Counted from the first letter of the stretch, positions 15,886 through 24,982 are shown. The stretch is DNA of 64,000 nt from UBA1660 sp964462035 (GCA_964462035.1 CAYXAP010000039.1:17373-81372); one strand, 5' to 3'. Numbers and translations are program-made. The notes: a model not told the origin generated them from the letters alone.

Positions 15886-18573
15886 CTAGAAGTATTGCTC
15901 GAAGCCGAAGATGAACGTGACGGGCGCCCGGACGGCGCTCGCTTCCGCGCTTCGGACGAGCGGGCGGGCGACGTCGAGGGCGAGGACGCCGGGCTGGACG
16001 CCGGCCCATTCGAAGTGGAGCCGGATGCCGCCGCCGACCTCGGCGCCGAAGCGCAGCGGGTCCGTGTCGTCGGAGCCGTCGGAGCCATACACGAGCCCCG
16101 CGCCAGCGAAGACCGCGAGCTGGATGCGCCGGATCCACGCCAGGTGGAAGAGGTCGATGTCGAGGTCGCTCCAGACGGTCGGCGTGAAGCGGTGCTCGGC
16201 CACGACGAACGCCCGGCCCTCGCCGATGAGCTCGTCCGATTGATAGCCGCGGAGCAGAAAGCGCCCCCCGAGGCCCGGCCGCTCGCTGGGGAGCGGGTCA
16301 CCGAAGACCCAGCTCACGTCGGCGACCAGCGTGAGCACGTTCCGGAGTCCGATCGGCAGCGTCACGTTGCCGCGCAGCGAGGGGGCGAGGGTGTGGGTGT
16401 AGGTTCCGTCGTCGCGAGCCACGAACCCGTAGCGGAGGGCGCCCACCAAGCGCGAGCCCCGATGCGGGTCGAGGAAGTAGCGCAGCGTGCTGTAGCCCGC
16501 CGAGAGCAAGATCCCCGTTCGCCAGCCGCCTTCGCCCGTGTCACCGAAGCCGCCGTGGAGCCGGTCGAAGGTCAGCCCCAGGCTCGCCGCGCCGATGCGG
16601 TTGTTCCCGTCGCGTTTGCGACCGAAGAGCTGCGTGTAGCGAAGCATCCCGCCCGTGGCCCGCGGTCCGGTCGACAGCCGCATGCCCCACGTTCGTTCGA
16701 GGTCGTACTGCCGACGCACCACGAAATCGACGAGCCCGATGATGTTGCCTTCGGTGCCGCTCGCGGCGAGGTTGAGCGCCTGCAGGATCGGCGGACGGAA
16801 GGGCAGTACTTCCGCGTCGTCGGCGTGGGGGTGGCCCTCGGCCACCGCGGCCGACTGCGGGAGCCGGCGGTTCGGGTCGACCAGCACCTGTGACCGCTCG
16901 GCCGGCGTCTCGATCACCACCGTCCCGCGGTCGCCGGTCCCCTCCCAGGTGCCGTTCGCCACGTTTCCGTCTTCGTCGATCACCCGCACCGTGACCGGCT
17001 CCGGTCGGTCGGCGCCTTCGCGCACCACTTCCACGTGGTGTGTCCACGCGTCTCCCCGTGGCTCGCTGCGGATGGCACCGAGCCGGTAGTTGACCTCGAG
17101 CCCCGGCGACCGGAGCCAGAGCTCGAGCGTCTCCTCGTCGATGCCCGCAGTGCCGAGCAGCTCGCGCGCGCGCCGCTCGCTGCGGAGGAGCCGCCCGGCG
17201 AGTCGACGGAAGGCGTCGGCCTCGAGCCGATCGCGCCCGTGCTCGAGGATGCGCCGGCCGCGCGCTCGCGGGCGCCGCGACCGGACCGGGTCTTCGCCGA
17301 AGCGCTCGGGCTCGGCGACGGTCCCGAAGTAGGTGTCCACGAACGCGATCTGCGGCGCGTAGAGCAGCTGGTCGATCGAAGGATGGAAGCCGGCCCAGTC
17401 GATCAGGTCCCGGGCGGTCTGGAGCTCGCCACTCCGACGCAGCGTGTCGAGGTCCGTCAACAGCACCGCGCGTAGGTCCACGGCCCAGTCACGATCCGCG
17501 AGCGGCTCCCGCGGCCCGATGACCGGCTCGAGGAGCGATCGGAAGACCACCCGAGCGAGCACCCGATCGTGGAGCGCGGTCAGGTCGTCGTAGGGGAAGA
17601 GCTCGTAGATGCGGTCGCTGATCAGCACCAGCCCGGGCGCGGTCGCGGCGAGCTCGGTCCGTGAGGGCGAGAGCACGACCCGCAGCGTCCGACGCGCGGG
17701 CTCGATGCCCGCCATGGCAAGGGTCCGCAGCGCACCCTGGACGACACCTGCGACCCGCTCGGTGACGTCGATCCTCGCCAGGTCGCGCAGGCCGGCCGTG
17801 GGCTCCGCGCTCGGCGGCGGCGATCGGTAGAGCGAGTAGGGCGCGATCACGTGCAGCCGAAAGGTCGAGCCCCCGGGGCCGCGCAGCGACTCCGACGCGA
17901 CGTATCGCTCGTCCATCGCTACGAGCGCCACGTAGGGAACGCGCCCTTCGCCTCGCCAGGCGCCGTCCCGTTCGCGCATTCCGATTCCGGAGGTCACCTT
18001 CCGGTCGTCGTCGAACGCGATGGCCACGCGGTGCGGAACCGCAAAGGCCCACAGGTGGTCCTCCACCAGCAGCGGATACCAGGGACCCAGCAGCGCGATT
18101 CGCCCCGGCGTCCGACCCAGCCGACCGAAGCGCTCGGGGAGCCGTTGGTGCGTGACGAGCGTGACCGTCGACTCACCGGTGAGCGGTGCGTCCGAACGCA
18201 GCACCACGTCGCTCCCAGCCCGGTCCCGCTTGGCGTCGGCGGTCGGCCTCCGTTGCTCCCACTCGACGGGGGCACCGTCGATGCTGACCGAGTCCACGAC
18301 GACCGACGCCCGATCGATCTCCCGCGGATAGACCCACTGCGCGCTCAGGTCGTCCATCGCCTCCGGTGGATCTGCCAGCCGGTCGGCATACAGCCAGAAG
18401 CGAAGCGACGACTCACCCTCGGCTCGGACCCGCACCTCGGTGGTGATCGTGAGGGTGTCGTCCGCGACCTCCGCTCGGACGTCGTAGCGAACGGGCTCCG
18501 CAGCCTTCGCGGAGCCCGCCACGGTCGCGCTCGCGGCGAGGAACACCAGCATCGATGCGGTGCGCAGGGTCAC
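15886..18573 (-). CDS. M1-peptidase-like domain fused to an Omp85-type outer-membrane barrel
   Basis: An 895-residue exported protein with a cleavable signal peptide (about 1-25, ending AKAAE). Residues about 26-520 resemble the N-terminal and peptidase-like regions of M1 metallopeptidases (immunoglobulin-like strands, RIALLGPWYPLL), but the zinc motif HExxH is absent. The nearest helix reads LHDRVLARVVFRSLLEP. A short beta domain follows. Residues about 594-895 form an outer-membrane barrel with the Omp85/BamA signature LRGY in FLLRGYQSDELIGEGRAF and a C-terminal aromatic residue (GFEQYF). It is therefore probably an outer-membrane protein with a catalytically dead periplasmic M1-like domain. 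The start is GTG at 18573. Confidence 0.87.
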   Translation of the reverse strand: MTLRTASMLVFLAASATVAGSAKAAEPVRYDVRAEVADDTLTITTEVRVRAEGESSLRFWLYADRLADPPEAMDDLSAQWVYPREIDRASVVVDSVSIDGAPVEWEQRRPTADAKRDRAGSDVVLRSDAPLTGESTVTLVTHQRLPERFGRLGRTPGRIALLGPWYPLLVEDHLWAFAVPHRVAIAFDDDRKVTSGIGMRERDGAWRGEGRVPYVALVAMDERYVASESLRGPGGSTFRLHVIAPYSLYRSPPPSAEPTAGLRDLARIDVTERVAGVVQGALRTLAMAGIEPARRTLRVVLSPSRTELAATAPGLVLISDRIYELFPYDDLTALHDRVLARVVFRSLLEPVIGPREPLADRDWAVDLRAVLLTDLDTLRRSGELQTARDLIDWAGFHPSIDQLLYAPQIAFVDTYFGTVAEPERFGEDPVRSRRPRARGRRILEHGRDRLEADAFRRLAGRLLRSERRARELLGTAGIDEETLELWLRSPGLEVNYRLGAIRSEPRGDAWTHHVEVVREGADRPEPVTVRVIDEDGNVANGTWEGTGDRGTVVIETPAERSQVLVDPNRRLPQSAAVAEGHPHADDAEVLPFRPPILQALNLAASGTEGNIIGLVDFVVRRQYDLERTWGMRLSTGPRATGGMLRYTQLFGRKRDGNNRIGAASLGLTFDRLHGGFGDTGEGGWRTGILLSAGYSTLRYFLDPHRGSRLVGALRYGFVARDDGTYTHTLAPSLRGNVTLPIGLRNVLTLVADVSWVFGDPLPSERPGLGGRFLLRGYQSDELIGEGRAFVVAEHRFTPTVWSDLDIDLFHLAWIRRIQLAVFAGAGLVYGSDGSDDTDPLRFGAEVGGGIRLHFEWAGVQPGVLALDVARPLVRSAEASAVRAPVTFIFGFEQYF

Positions 18574-18750
18574 CCGCTCTCGATACCATTTCGCGAGCCC
18601 GGGGCCCTCGCGATCGTGTCCGGCCGGGGCGAGGACCGGCGTTCGGTCGACGGGGGCCGGAGAAAACGCAGACGCGCAGCTTTAAGCGGTCGTGAAGCGT
18701 GCTGGAAACGAGTCGAGTTGCTACCCTTGAGAGGTGCCTCGAGGTGGCCC

Positions 18751-18966
18751 ATGCCCAGCGCGTTCATCGAGCGATCCTTCACCGGAATCGTCATCGTCGT
18801 CGCGCTCCTGGTCGTGGCTCTGGTGGCACTACGAATCGTGATCGGCGTGGCGCGCCGTCGAGCGGCGCAGCGCACCGACGCGCTCTTGAAAAGGACTCTC
18901 GAGACGGCGACGCCAGCGGCGTCGCAGAACGCCTCGGCCGCCGTCGAGAAGGCGGACGGGGATTGA
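18751..18966 (+). CDS. Small single-pass membrane protein
   Basis: A 71-residue protein with one strongly hydrophobic helix (about residues 11-32, GIVIVVALLVVALVALRIVIG), then a basic stretch RRRAAQR that would stay in the cytoplasm, and an Ala/Glu-rich tail. GAGGTGG lies a few bases before the ATG. Short, but hydrophobicity, codon pattern and ribosome site support a real gene. Divergent from the M1-like/Omp85 gene. Function unknown. Confidence 0.65.
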   Translation: MPSAFIERSFTGIVIVVALLVVALVALRIVIGVARRRAAQRTDALLKRTLETATPAASQNASAAVEKADGD

Positions 18967-19044
18967 TCCACTCACAAACGACTCCAAGACAGACGGATAT
19001 GGAAGAACGAGGGACGCGGAGCGTTCCACGAAAGAAGGCAATCG

Positions 19045-19857
19045 ATGGGTAGGCTCGTGGGATACATGGCCAACCGGCACGACCGGCTCGGCGCAGCGCT
19101 TCATCAGGAGCGTGACGTCGTTGCTCCGCCGCCGGCAATGGGACCCACCGGATGGGGGCTCGGCTTCTATCAGGGGGGCGAAGTGCTCCACAAGAAGCGC
19201 CCCCAGTTCGACGGCAAGTTCAACTGGGAGACCGTCACCCGCGACGTGCGCACCGACTGCGCCGTCCTCCATCTCCGACAGCCGACCGTCGGTGACTTCC
19301 GCAGCCACAACACGCACCCCTTCCGGATGCGCAGTTGGCTCTTCGCCCACACCGGCACGATCTCGCGCTTCGAGGCCATCGAAGAGCGCCTCCGTGGATC
19401 GCTCCCCGACTTCGTGAACCGGAACATCCGCGGGAAGACGGACAGCGAGGTCCTCTTTCACGTGATCCTCTCGTTCCTCCACGACAGTGGGAACCTCGAC
19501 AACCTCGACGTCGGTGCGGACGACCTGCTCTCTGCGGTCCGCTCCGCGGTCGCCCTGGTGGACCGGCTCACCGCCGAGGTGAAGGCGCCGCCGTCGACCA
19601 TGAACCTGGTCCTGACCAACGGTCGGCTGATGCTCGGTCTCTGCCGGGGCGCCCGGCTGGCGTATGTCGAGCGGCGCGGCCTCTTCGATCCTCCCGACGA
19701 TCTGCCCGCTGACCGCGGTGCGCCCGGTGTGCTCCGCTACGTGATGCTCACCTCGGACCTCGAAGGCATCGAGCTGCCGGCCGACTACATCGAGCTCGAG
19801 CAGGGCCAAGCCGTGCTCATCGATCGCGACCTGCACGTGCAGGGGCGCTCACTCTAA
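19045..19857 (+). CDS. Class II glutamine amidotransferase homolog lacking the catalytic cysteine
   Basis: A 270-residue Ntn-hydrolase-fold protein. The family shape is clear: MGRLVGYMANR at the N-terminus, GWGLGFY, LRQPTVGD...NTHPF and WLFAHTGTISRF. Active members of this family begin Met-Cys, with Cys2 as nucleophile, and have AHNG as the oxyanion Asn-Gly. Here residue 2 is Gly (codon GGT) and the oxyanion Asn is Thr (AHTG). It should therefore have no glutaminase activity by the standard mechanism. AAGAAGG precedes the ATG. A lipoprotein gene follows after 3 bases, so the two are an operon. A non-enzymatic or altered role is inferred. Confidence 0.87.
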   Translation: MGRLVGYMANRHDRLGAALHQERDVVAPPPAMGPTGWGLGFYQGGEVLHKKRPQFDGKFNWETVTRDVRTDCAVLHLRQPTVGDFRSHNTHPFRMRSWLFAHTGTISRFEAIEERLRGSLPDFVNRNIRGKTDSEVLFHVILSFLHDSGNLDNLDVGADDLLSAVRSAVALVDRLTAEVKAPPSTMNLVLTNGRLMLGLCRGARLAYVERRGLFDPPDDLPADRGAPGVLRYVMLTSDLEGIELPADYIELEQGQAVLIDRDLHVQGRSL

Positions 19858-19860
19858 CCC

Positions 19861-20460
19861 GTGACCGGCCGCGCCGTCGCCGTGCTCCTTCTCTGCGTGA
19901 GCTGCGCGACCGCTCCACCACCGGAGCCGCTGCCGCCGGCCACCGACGCCGATCCCCTGCCGCACACCCCGCAGCCGCAGGACGGCGTCCGCGGTGGTGA
20001 TGGGCCGATCGGGTTGGCGATGAGCGGGGGCTTCAACGAAGCCCGCTCGATGGCGATCCGTTTCCTCGAGGCGCTCGTCTCCGGCGAGCGGGAGGGCATG
20101 GAACGGCTGCTCGGCGACCGCGTGGCGCTCGCCCAGCCCAGGCTCACCGCGCCGACCCGCCAACGCGACGACGTTCTGGTCATCGCGATGCATCCCGCGC
20201 GTCGCCAGGCGATCGATGCATCCACCACGCTCGACTCGTTGATCGAGATCGACTCACTCGAGGCGAATACGCTCGAGGGCGAGACGGGTGATCGCTCTGG
20301 CCGCGGGCTGCCCCAGGGGATGGAGGGGACCGACGTGGTGCTCACCGTGCCCCTGACCCCTACCGGTCGCCGAGTGCTCCCGCGCCTGCTTCCGGGCTGG
20401 CGCCAAGAGGGCAAAGTCATCGTGCGCGGCGGCGCGGATCCGCGCATCGTCGGGATCTGA
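19861..20460 (+). CDS. Lipoprotein, hypothetical
   Basis: A 199-residue predicted lipoprotein with GTG start at 19861 and lipobox LCVSC (VAVLLLCVSCATA), then a Pro-rich linker. Residues about 55-110 (MAIRFLEALVSGEREGMERL) resemble the SnoaL/NTF2-like start of small lipoproteins, without firm assignment. A hydrophilic middle leads to a basic C-terminus (GWRQEGKVIVRGG). It lies 3 bases after the amidotransferase-like gene and is probably co-translated. Confidence 0.78.
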   Translation: MTGRAVAVLLLCVSCATAPPPEPLPPATDADPLPHTPQPQDGVRGGDGPIGLAMSGGFNEARSMAIRFLEALVSGEREGMERLLGDRVALAQPRLTAPTRQRDDVLVIAMHPARRQAIDASTTLDSLIEIDSLEANTLEGETGDRSGRGLPQGMEGTDVVLTVPLTPTGRRVLPRLLPGWRQEGKVIVRGGADPRIVGI

Positions 20461-20540
20461 CTCGAGTCGCTGGGGGCTCCCTGAAATGAGACGGACACAG
20501 ACTGCCGATGTCCGTTACGATGGGCGCGATCCTGGTTCAC

Positions 20541-22133
20541 ATGAAGTGCCCCCCGCCTTGCCTTCGCCGCGCCGCAGCCCCGCTGCTCGCTCTCCTGGTT
20601 CTCGCCGCCGCCTGTGGTGACGACGGCTCCGTCATGGACGCCGACGCCGGCGGCTGTGGGAGCTGTGATGACGGGATCTTCTGCAACGGCCTCGAGGTGT
20701 GCCTCGACGGTGCGTGCGTGCCAGGCGACCCCCCGTGTCTCAGCGGCACCACCTGCGACGAGGCGGCGGACCGCTGCGTGACGGACTGTGGCGCCGATGC
20801 CGACGCCGATGGAGACGGCGTGGACTCGGTAGACTGCGGCGGGACCGACTGCGACGACTCCGACCCGGGACGCTTTCCGGGCAACACCGAGGTCTGCGAC
20901 GACGCGGGGATCGATGAAGACTGCGACCCCGACACCGTCGGCGACCGCGACGCGGACTCCGACGGCTACGTCGACGCGCTCTGCTGCAACGGCACGACCT
21001 GCGGCGACGACTGCGACGATGGCGTCGCGACGGTTCATCCGGGCGAGGCCGAGAGCTGCAACGGCGCGGACGAGGACTGCGACGGAATGGTCGACGAAGG
21101 TGTCGTGACCACCTACGTCGAGGACGCCGATCGCGACGGCTACGGGTCCGACGAACCTGGCGCCGAGACTCGGGTGGGGTGTCAGCTCCCGATCGGTTTC
21201 GCGGAGTCTGCGGACGACTGCGACGACAGCGTGGGGAGCATCCATCCCGGCGCGTTCGACGCCTGCGACGACGAGGCGGTCGACGACGACTGCAGCGGGA
21301 CGCCCAACGATCCACCCGGCGGGTGCGACTGCGACAATGGCGCGACCCGTGGATGTCCGCTGCCCGGGCTGTGCGGCCGCGGGAGTCAGACCTGCGTGGA
21401 CGGAACGTGGGCCGGCTGCTCCATCCTCCCCGGCGACGAGATCTGCGGCAACGGCGAGGACGAAGACTGCGATGGCGCCGCCGACGACGGCTGCGAGTGC
21501 GAGAGCGAGGTGCGCTTCTGCGGCTCCGATGTCGGGCAGTGCGAGCGAGGCGTCCAGACGTGCCACGGCGGCGACGGGTCCTGGGGGCCGTGCATCGGCG
21601 CCGTCGGACCGTCGCCCGAGATCTGCAACGAGCTGGACGACGACTGTGACGGTGACGTCGACGAGGGTGTCTTCTTCCGCTGCTTCACCGACACCGATGG
21701 GGACGGCTACTCGGTGGTCGGCGCTGCGGTCACGGAGGTGTGCGCCAGCGGGTGTCCCGCCGGGACCACGGACCGCGATCCGTCGGACCCCGCCAACCGC
21801 GACTGCGCGCCGGATGACGACCGGGCCTTCCCCGGCCAGACCCGCGGCTGGGGCGACCCGCGCACCGACGGTGGCGGCTATGACTTCGACTGCAACGGTG
21901 CCGAGACGCCGACCGATGCCATCGTCGGCTCTTCGTGCGTCGCGGACGGAAGCGGGATGTGTCTCGCCCCGACGAGCGGCCTCGTTTCGCGGCAGGCCTG
22001 CGGCACCCGGGTGACCTTCATCGCCTGCGGGACCATCGACAACGGCTCGAGCGGGTTCACCTGCGAAGAGGTCTTCCGCTGCGACGCGGGCCGGACCGAC
22101 TGCGGCGACCAGAACCAGACGAAGTGCCTCTGA
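20541..22133 (+). CDS. MopE-like Asp/Cys-rich repeat lipoprotein, paralog 1 of tandem pair
   Basis: A 530-residue lipoprotein: MKCPPPCLRRAAAPLLALLVLAAAC then GDDG. Repeats of the putative metal-binding motif run through most of the protein (DCDDSDPGRFPGNTEVCDD; DEDCDGMVDEG; GNGEDEDCDGAADDGC), interleaved with Cys-rich segments. It ends in a distinct Cys-containing domain (SGFTCEEVFRCDAGRTDCGD). Earlier in-frame ATGs at 20508 and 20520 exist, but 20541 gives the canonical signal. Its stop overlaps the start of the next paralog in TGATG, so the pair is translationally coupled. Related but not identical partners suggest tandem duplication. Function unknown; metal or calcium binding is the usual inference. 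Confidence 0.92.
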   Translation: MKCPPPCLRRAAAPLLALLVLAAACGDDGSVMDADAGGCGSCDDGIFCNGLEVCLDGACVPGDPPCLSGTTCDEAADRCVTDCGADADADGDGVDSVDCGGTDCDDSDPGRFPGNTEVCDDAGIDEDCDPDTVGDRDADSDGYVDALCCNGTTCGDDCDDGVATVHPGEAESCNGADEDCDGMVDEGVVTTYVEDADRDGYGSDEPGAETRVGCQLPIGFAESADDCDDSVGSIHPGAFDACDDEAVDDDCSGTPNDPPGGCDCDNGATRGCPLPGLCGRGSQTCVDGTWAGCSILPGDEICGNGEDEDCDGAADDGCECESEVRFCGSDVGQCERGVQTCHGGDGSWGPCIGAVGPSPEICNELDDDCDGDVDEGVFFRCFTDTDGDGYSVVGAAVTEVCASGCPAGTTDRDPSDPANRDCAPDDDRAFPGQTRGWGDPRTDGGGYDFDCNGAETPTDAIVGSSCVADGSGMCLAPTSGLVSRQACGTRVTFIACGTIDNGSSGFTCEEVFRCDAGRTDCGDQNQTKCL

Positions 22134-23659
22134 TGCGGATCTTGCTCTGCCTCGCCCTCGGGCTCGCCTTTGGCTGTGGGGACGACGTCGCCCCACGCCC
22201 TGACGCCGACACGTCGTGCGTGGCCGACGACGAGTGCGACGACGGGCTCTTCTGCAATGGCACCGAGCGGTGCGTCGCGGGGAGCTGCACGCCCGGGAGC
22301 GCCCCCTGCGCCGGTGGTTGCGAGGAAGAGGGCGACCGCTGTGAGGTCGCCTGCGCCACGACGCCGGACGCCGATGGCGACGGCGAGGACTCGATCGAGT
22401 GCGGCGGCACCGACTGCGACGACTCCGACGCCGACGTGAGCTCGTCCGCGCCGGAGGTCTGCGACGGCGAAGGCCGCGACGAGGACTGTGACCCGACGAC
22501 CTTCGGCGACCGCGACGCCGACGGCGATGGATACGTGGACGCGCTCTGCTGCAACGGTGACGCCTGTGGCGACGACTGCGACGACTCGCTGGCGAGCGTG
22601 CACCCCACGGAGGCGGAGTCGTGTGATGGGCTCGACAACGACTGCGACGGCTCGGTGGACGAGGATGGGCTCGAGACCTTCGTGCCGGACGCGGACGGTG
22701 ACGGCTATGGCACCGATGACCCAGGCGCGGAGACCCGGATGGGTTGCGAGCCGCCGGCGGGCTTCGCGGCCGCGGCGACGGACTGCGACGATGGTGAGGC
22801 TTCCATCCATCCCGGCGCTTTCGATCGCTGCGACGAGGCGGAGATCGACGAAGACTGCAGCGGCGACGCCAACGACCCGCCCGGCGGTTGTGCCTGCATC
22901 AGCGGCGCGACACGTACCTGCCCCTTCCCGGGTGCCTGCGCGGCGAGCACGCAGCTCTGCGTGGACGGGCAGTGGGCGGGCTGTGGGCTGCTGCCCACCG
23001 AGGAGATCTGCGGCAACGAGATCGACGAGGACTGTGACGGTGCCGCCGACGATGGTTGCTCCTGCGAGGAGACCTTTCGCGTCTGCGGGACCGACACCGG
23101 CGCGTGCGAGCGCGGCATCCAGCGCTGCAGTCCCGGCGGCTGGGGGCCCTGCGTCGAGGAGGTCCCCGCCAGCCCGGAGACCTGCAACGCGATCGACGAC
23201 GACTGCGACGGCCGGACCGACGAGGGTCTCACGCTGCAGTGCTACACGGACGCCGATGGCGATGGCTTCGCCCCGGCCAGCGCCGTGGGGATGGCGGTCT
23301 GTGGCGCGCTCTGTCCGGACGGCACCACCAACGTCGCCCCGAGCGGCCCGTCGACGCAGGACTGCGCGGACGGCGACGCGCGTGCTTTCCCGGGCCAGAC
23401 GCAGTTCTTCGGCCTCTCGGTGAGCCCGAGCGGTGGCTTCGACTTCGACTGCAACGGCGTCGAGGAGTGGGAGCCCGGAGCGGGCGAGTCCTGCATCACC
23501 GCCGGCGACGGGACCTGTGTCTTCGAGGACTACTACGTGGTCCTTCCCTCCGAGGGGTGTGGTGATCGGGTCGACCAAGGGAGCTGTTGGTCGCCCGATG
23601 GGACGATGTGCGTGCTCGGCGGCGGTTGCCCCGACTGCCACACGCTCGCTTGCCGCTGA
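22133..23659 (+). CDS. MopE-like Asp/Cys-rich repeat lipoprotein, paralog 2 of tandem pair
   Basis: A 508-residue lipoprotein with signal MRILLCLALGLAFGC. The domain order matches the previous gene block for block: CxDGxFCNGxExC at the start, DCDDSDADVSSSAPEVCD, the GDRDADGDGYVDALCCNGD unit, GDGYGTDDPGAETRMGC and DEDCSGDANDPPGGC. The two clearly descend from one gene. It differs in the final Cys-rich domain (GGGCPDCHTLACR). ATG at 22133 within TGATG, coupled to its partner. cutA and xerD follow and are unrelated in function. Confidence 0.92.
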   Translation: MRILLCLALGLAFGCGDDVAPRPDADTSCVADDECDDGLFCNGTERCVAGSCTPGSAPCAGGCEEEGDRCEVACATTPDADGDGEDSIECGGTDCDDSDADVSSSAPEVCDGEGRDEDCDPTTFGDRDADGDGYVDALCCNGDACGDDCDDSLASVHPTEAESCDGLDNDCDGSVDEDGLETFVPDADGDGYGTDDPGAETRMGCEPPAGFAAAATDCDDGEASIHPGAFDRCDEAEIDEDCSGDANDPPGGCACISGATRTCPFPGACAASTQLCVDGQWAGCGLLPTEEICGNEIDEDCDGAADDGCSCEETFRVCGTDTGACERGIQRCSPGGWGPCVEEVPASPETCNAIDDDCDGRTDEGLTLQCYTDADGDGFAPASAVGMAVCGALCPDGTTNVAPSGPSTQDCADGDARAFPGQTQFFGLSVSPSGGFDFDCNGVEEWEPGAGESCITAGDGTCVFEDYYVVLPSEGCGDRVDQGSCWSPDGTMCVLGGGCPDCHTLACR

Positions 23660-23716
23660 GCTCGCCCGGTTGCCGGATTCTGAGCTCTCGGCGCGAGCGC
23701 TGCTACGTTCGACCCC

Positions 23717-24043
23717 ATGAGCTCCACCGACGCTCTCGTGATCCTGTGCACCGCCCCCAACAGCGACATCGGCGCGATGTTGGCGCGCGGCCTCGTCGAG
23801 AAGCAGCTGGCGGCGTGCGTGAACCTCATCGCCGGCGTGCGATCGTTCTATCGCTGGAAGGGACAGGTGGAGGACGACGGAGAGGTCCAGCTGGTGGTGA
23901 AGACCCGCGCCTCGCGCTTCGACGACGTGCGGGCGTGGATCGAGGAGAACCACCCCTACGACACGCCGGAGATCCTGGCGTTGCCGGTGACGGCCGGTAG
24001 CGACGCCTACCTCGCGTGGATCGGCGACGAGGTCTCCGGCTGA
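23717..24043 (+). CDS. cutA: Divalent-cation tolerance protein CutA
   Basis: A 108-residue trimeric PII-like protein linked to copper and divalent-cation tolerance in E. coli, though its actual role is unclear in most bacteria. Family features are present: LVEKQLAACVNLI, SFYRWKGQVEDDGEVQLVVKTR and HPYDTPEILALPV. Length is typical. Its stop is one base before the xerD GTG, so the two genes are tightly linked. Confidence 0.97.
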   Translation: MSSTDALVILCTAPNSDIGAMLARGLVEKQLAACVNLIAGVRSFYRWKGQVEDDGEVQLVVKTRASRFDDVRAWIEENHPYDTPEILALPVTAGSDAYLAWIGDEVSG

Positions 24044-24044
24044 C

Positions 24045-24941
24045 GTGGACACCGTCGCCAGCGACCGCGCGGTGGACGCCTTCCTGGCACACCTCCGGGT
24101 GGAGAAGGGTCACAGCCCGCACACCATGGAGGGCTACGCTCGCGACCTCGGTCGCTGGCGCGCCTTTCTCGATGAAGAGCCGGTCGCCCTCGACCAGGCC
24201 GAGCTGATGCACGTCGCGGGGTTCCTGGTGCACCTGGCGCGTGAGGGGCTCTCGGCGCGTTCGCAGGCACGGGCGCTCAGCGCGCTTCGGGGCCTTCACG
24301 GCTGGCTGGTCCGGGAACGGATGGCTGCGGCCGACCCGACGGAGTTGGTCGACCGTCCGAAGCTCGCCAAGCGTCTCCCGAAGGTGCTCGGCGTCCACGA
24401 GGTCAAGCGTCTGCTCGCCGCACCGCAGGGCAGCAAGAAGAACCGTGTCCGCGATCGCGCGATGCTCCACACCATGTACGCCGCGGGCCTCCGCGTGAGC
24501 GAGCTGGTCGGTCTCGACCTCAACGACCTGAACCTCGAAGCCAGTTTCCTCTCCGCCTTCGGCAAGGGGCGCAAGCGACGCATCGTGCCCATCGGCGAGG
24601 TCGCCAAGAAGCACCTCGAACGCTACCTCGCCGAGGTGCGCCCCAAGTGGGCCAAGCCGGGCTCACGAGCGGTCTTCCTGACCAGCCGCGGCGGACCGCT
24701 CACTCGGCAGGCGTTCTGGAAGAACGTGAAGAAGTACGCCGCGGAGGCGGGCATCACCAAGACCGTCTACCCCCACGAGCTCCGCCACAGCTTCGCGACG
24801 CACCTGCTGATCGGCGGCGCCGACCTGCGGGTGGTCCAGACGCTGCTCGGCCACGCCGACATCGCGACCACCCAGATCTACACCCACGTGACCGGCGAGC
24901 GCCTCCACGATCTGATGGAGCGCCACCACCCGCGCGGCTGA
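24045..24941 (+). CDS. xerD: Tyrosine recombinase XerD/XerC
   Basis: Site-specific recombinase that, with a partner, resolves chromosome dimers at dif. The 298-residue protein has the N-terminal SAM-like core-binding domain (VDAFLAHLRVEKGHSPHT) and the C-terminal catalytic domain. All catalytic residues are visible: Arg in AAGLRVSELVGLD, Lys in GKGRKRRIVPI, HELRHSFATHLL, the final His in LLGHADIATTQIYTH, and Tyr in that same motif. It is probably XerD by motif style, though XerC cannot be excluded. GTG start, one base after cutA. No dif site was recognised nearby. A strong hairpin follows (24959-24982). Confidence 0.93.
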   Translation: MDTVASDRAVDAFLAHLRVEKGHSPHTMEGYARDLGRWRAFLDEEPVALDQAELMHVAGFLVHLAREGLSARSQARALSALRGLHGWLVRERMAAADPTELVDRPKLAKRLPKVLGVHEVKRLLAAPQGSKKNRVRDRAMLHTMYAAGLRVSELVGLDLNDLNLEASFLSAFGKGRKRRIVPIGEVAKKHLERYLAEVRPKWAKPGSRAVFLTSRGGPLTRQAFWKNVKKYAAEAGITKTVYPHELRHSFATHLLIGGADLRVVQTLLGHADIATTQIYTHVTGERLHDLMERHHPRG

Positions 24942-24958
24942 AGGGCCGAGGCCCGCCA

Positions 24959-24982
24959 CCGCCGGAGGCGAGCCTCCGGCGG
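24959..24982 (+). terminator. GC-rich hairpin after xerD
   Basis: A perfect 11-bp stem (CCGCCGGAGGC, 2-base loop GA, GCCTCCGGCGG) starts 18 bases past the xerD stop. There is no U-run, so it may be a hairpin-only terminator or an mRNA-stabilising structure. Confidence 0.5.

Noticed and set aside
21878..24052. Minus-strand open frame of about 720 codons
   Set aside because: Antisense to the tandem MopE-like gene, with the same Val/Ala/Gly artefact of GC-rich repeats.
24045..24941. xerD as a phage or integron integrase
   Set aside because: Its length and motifs match the housekeeping Xer type, and there is no attachment site, cargo or phage gene beside it.
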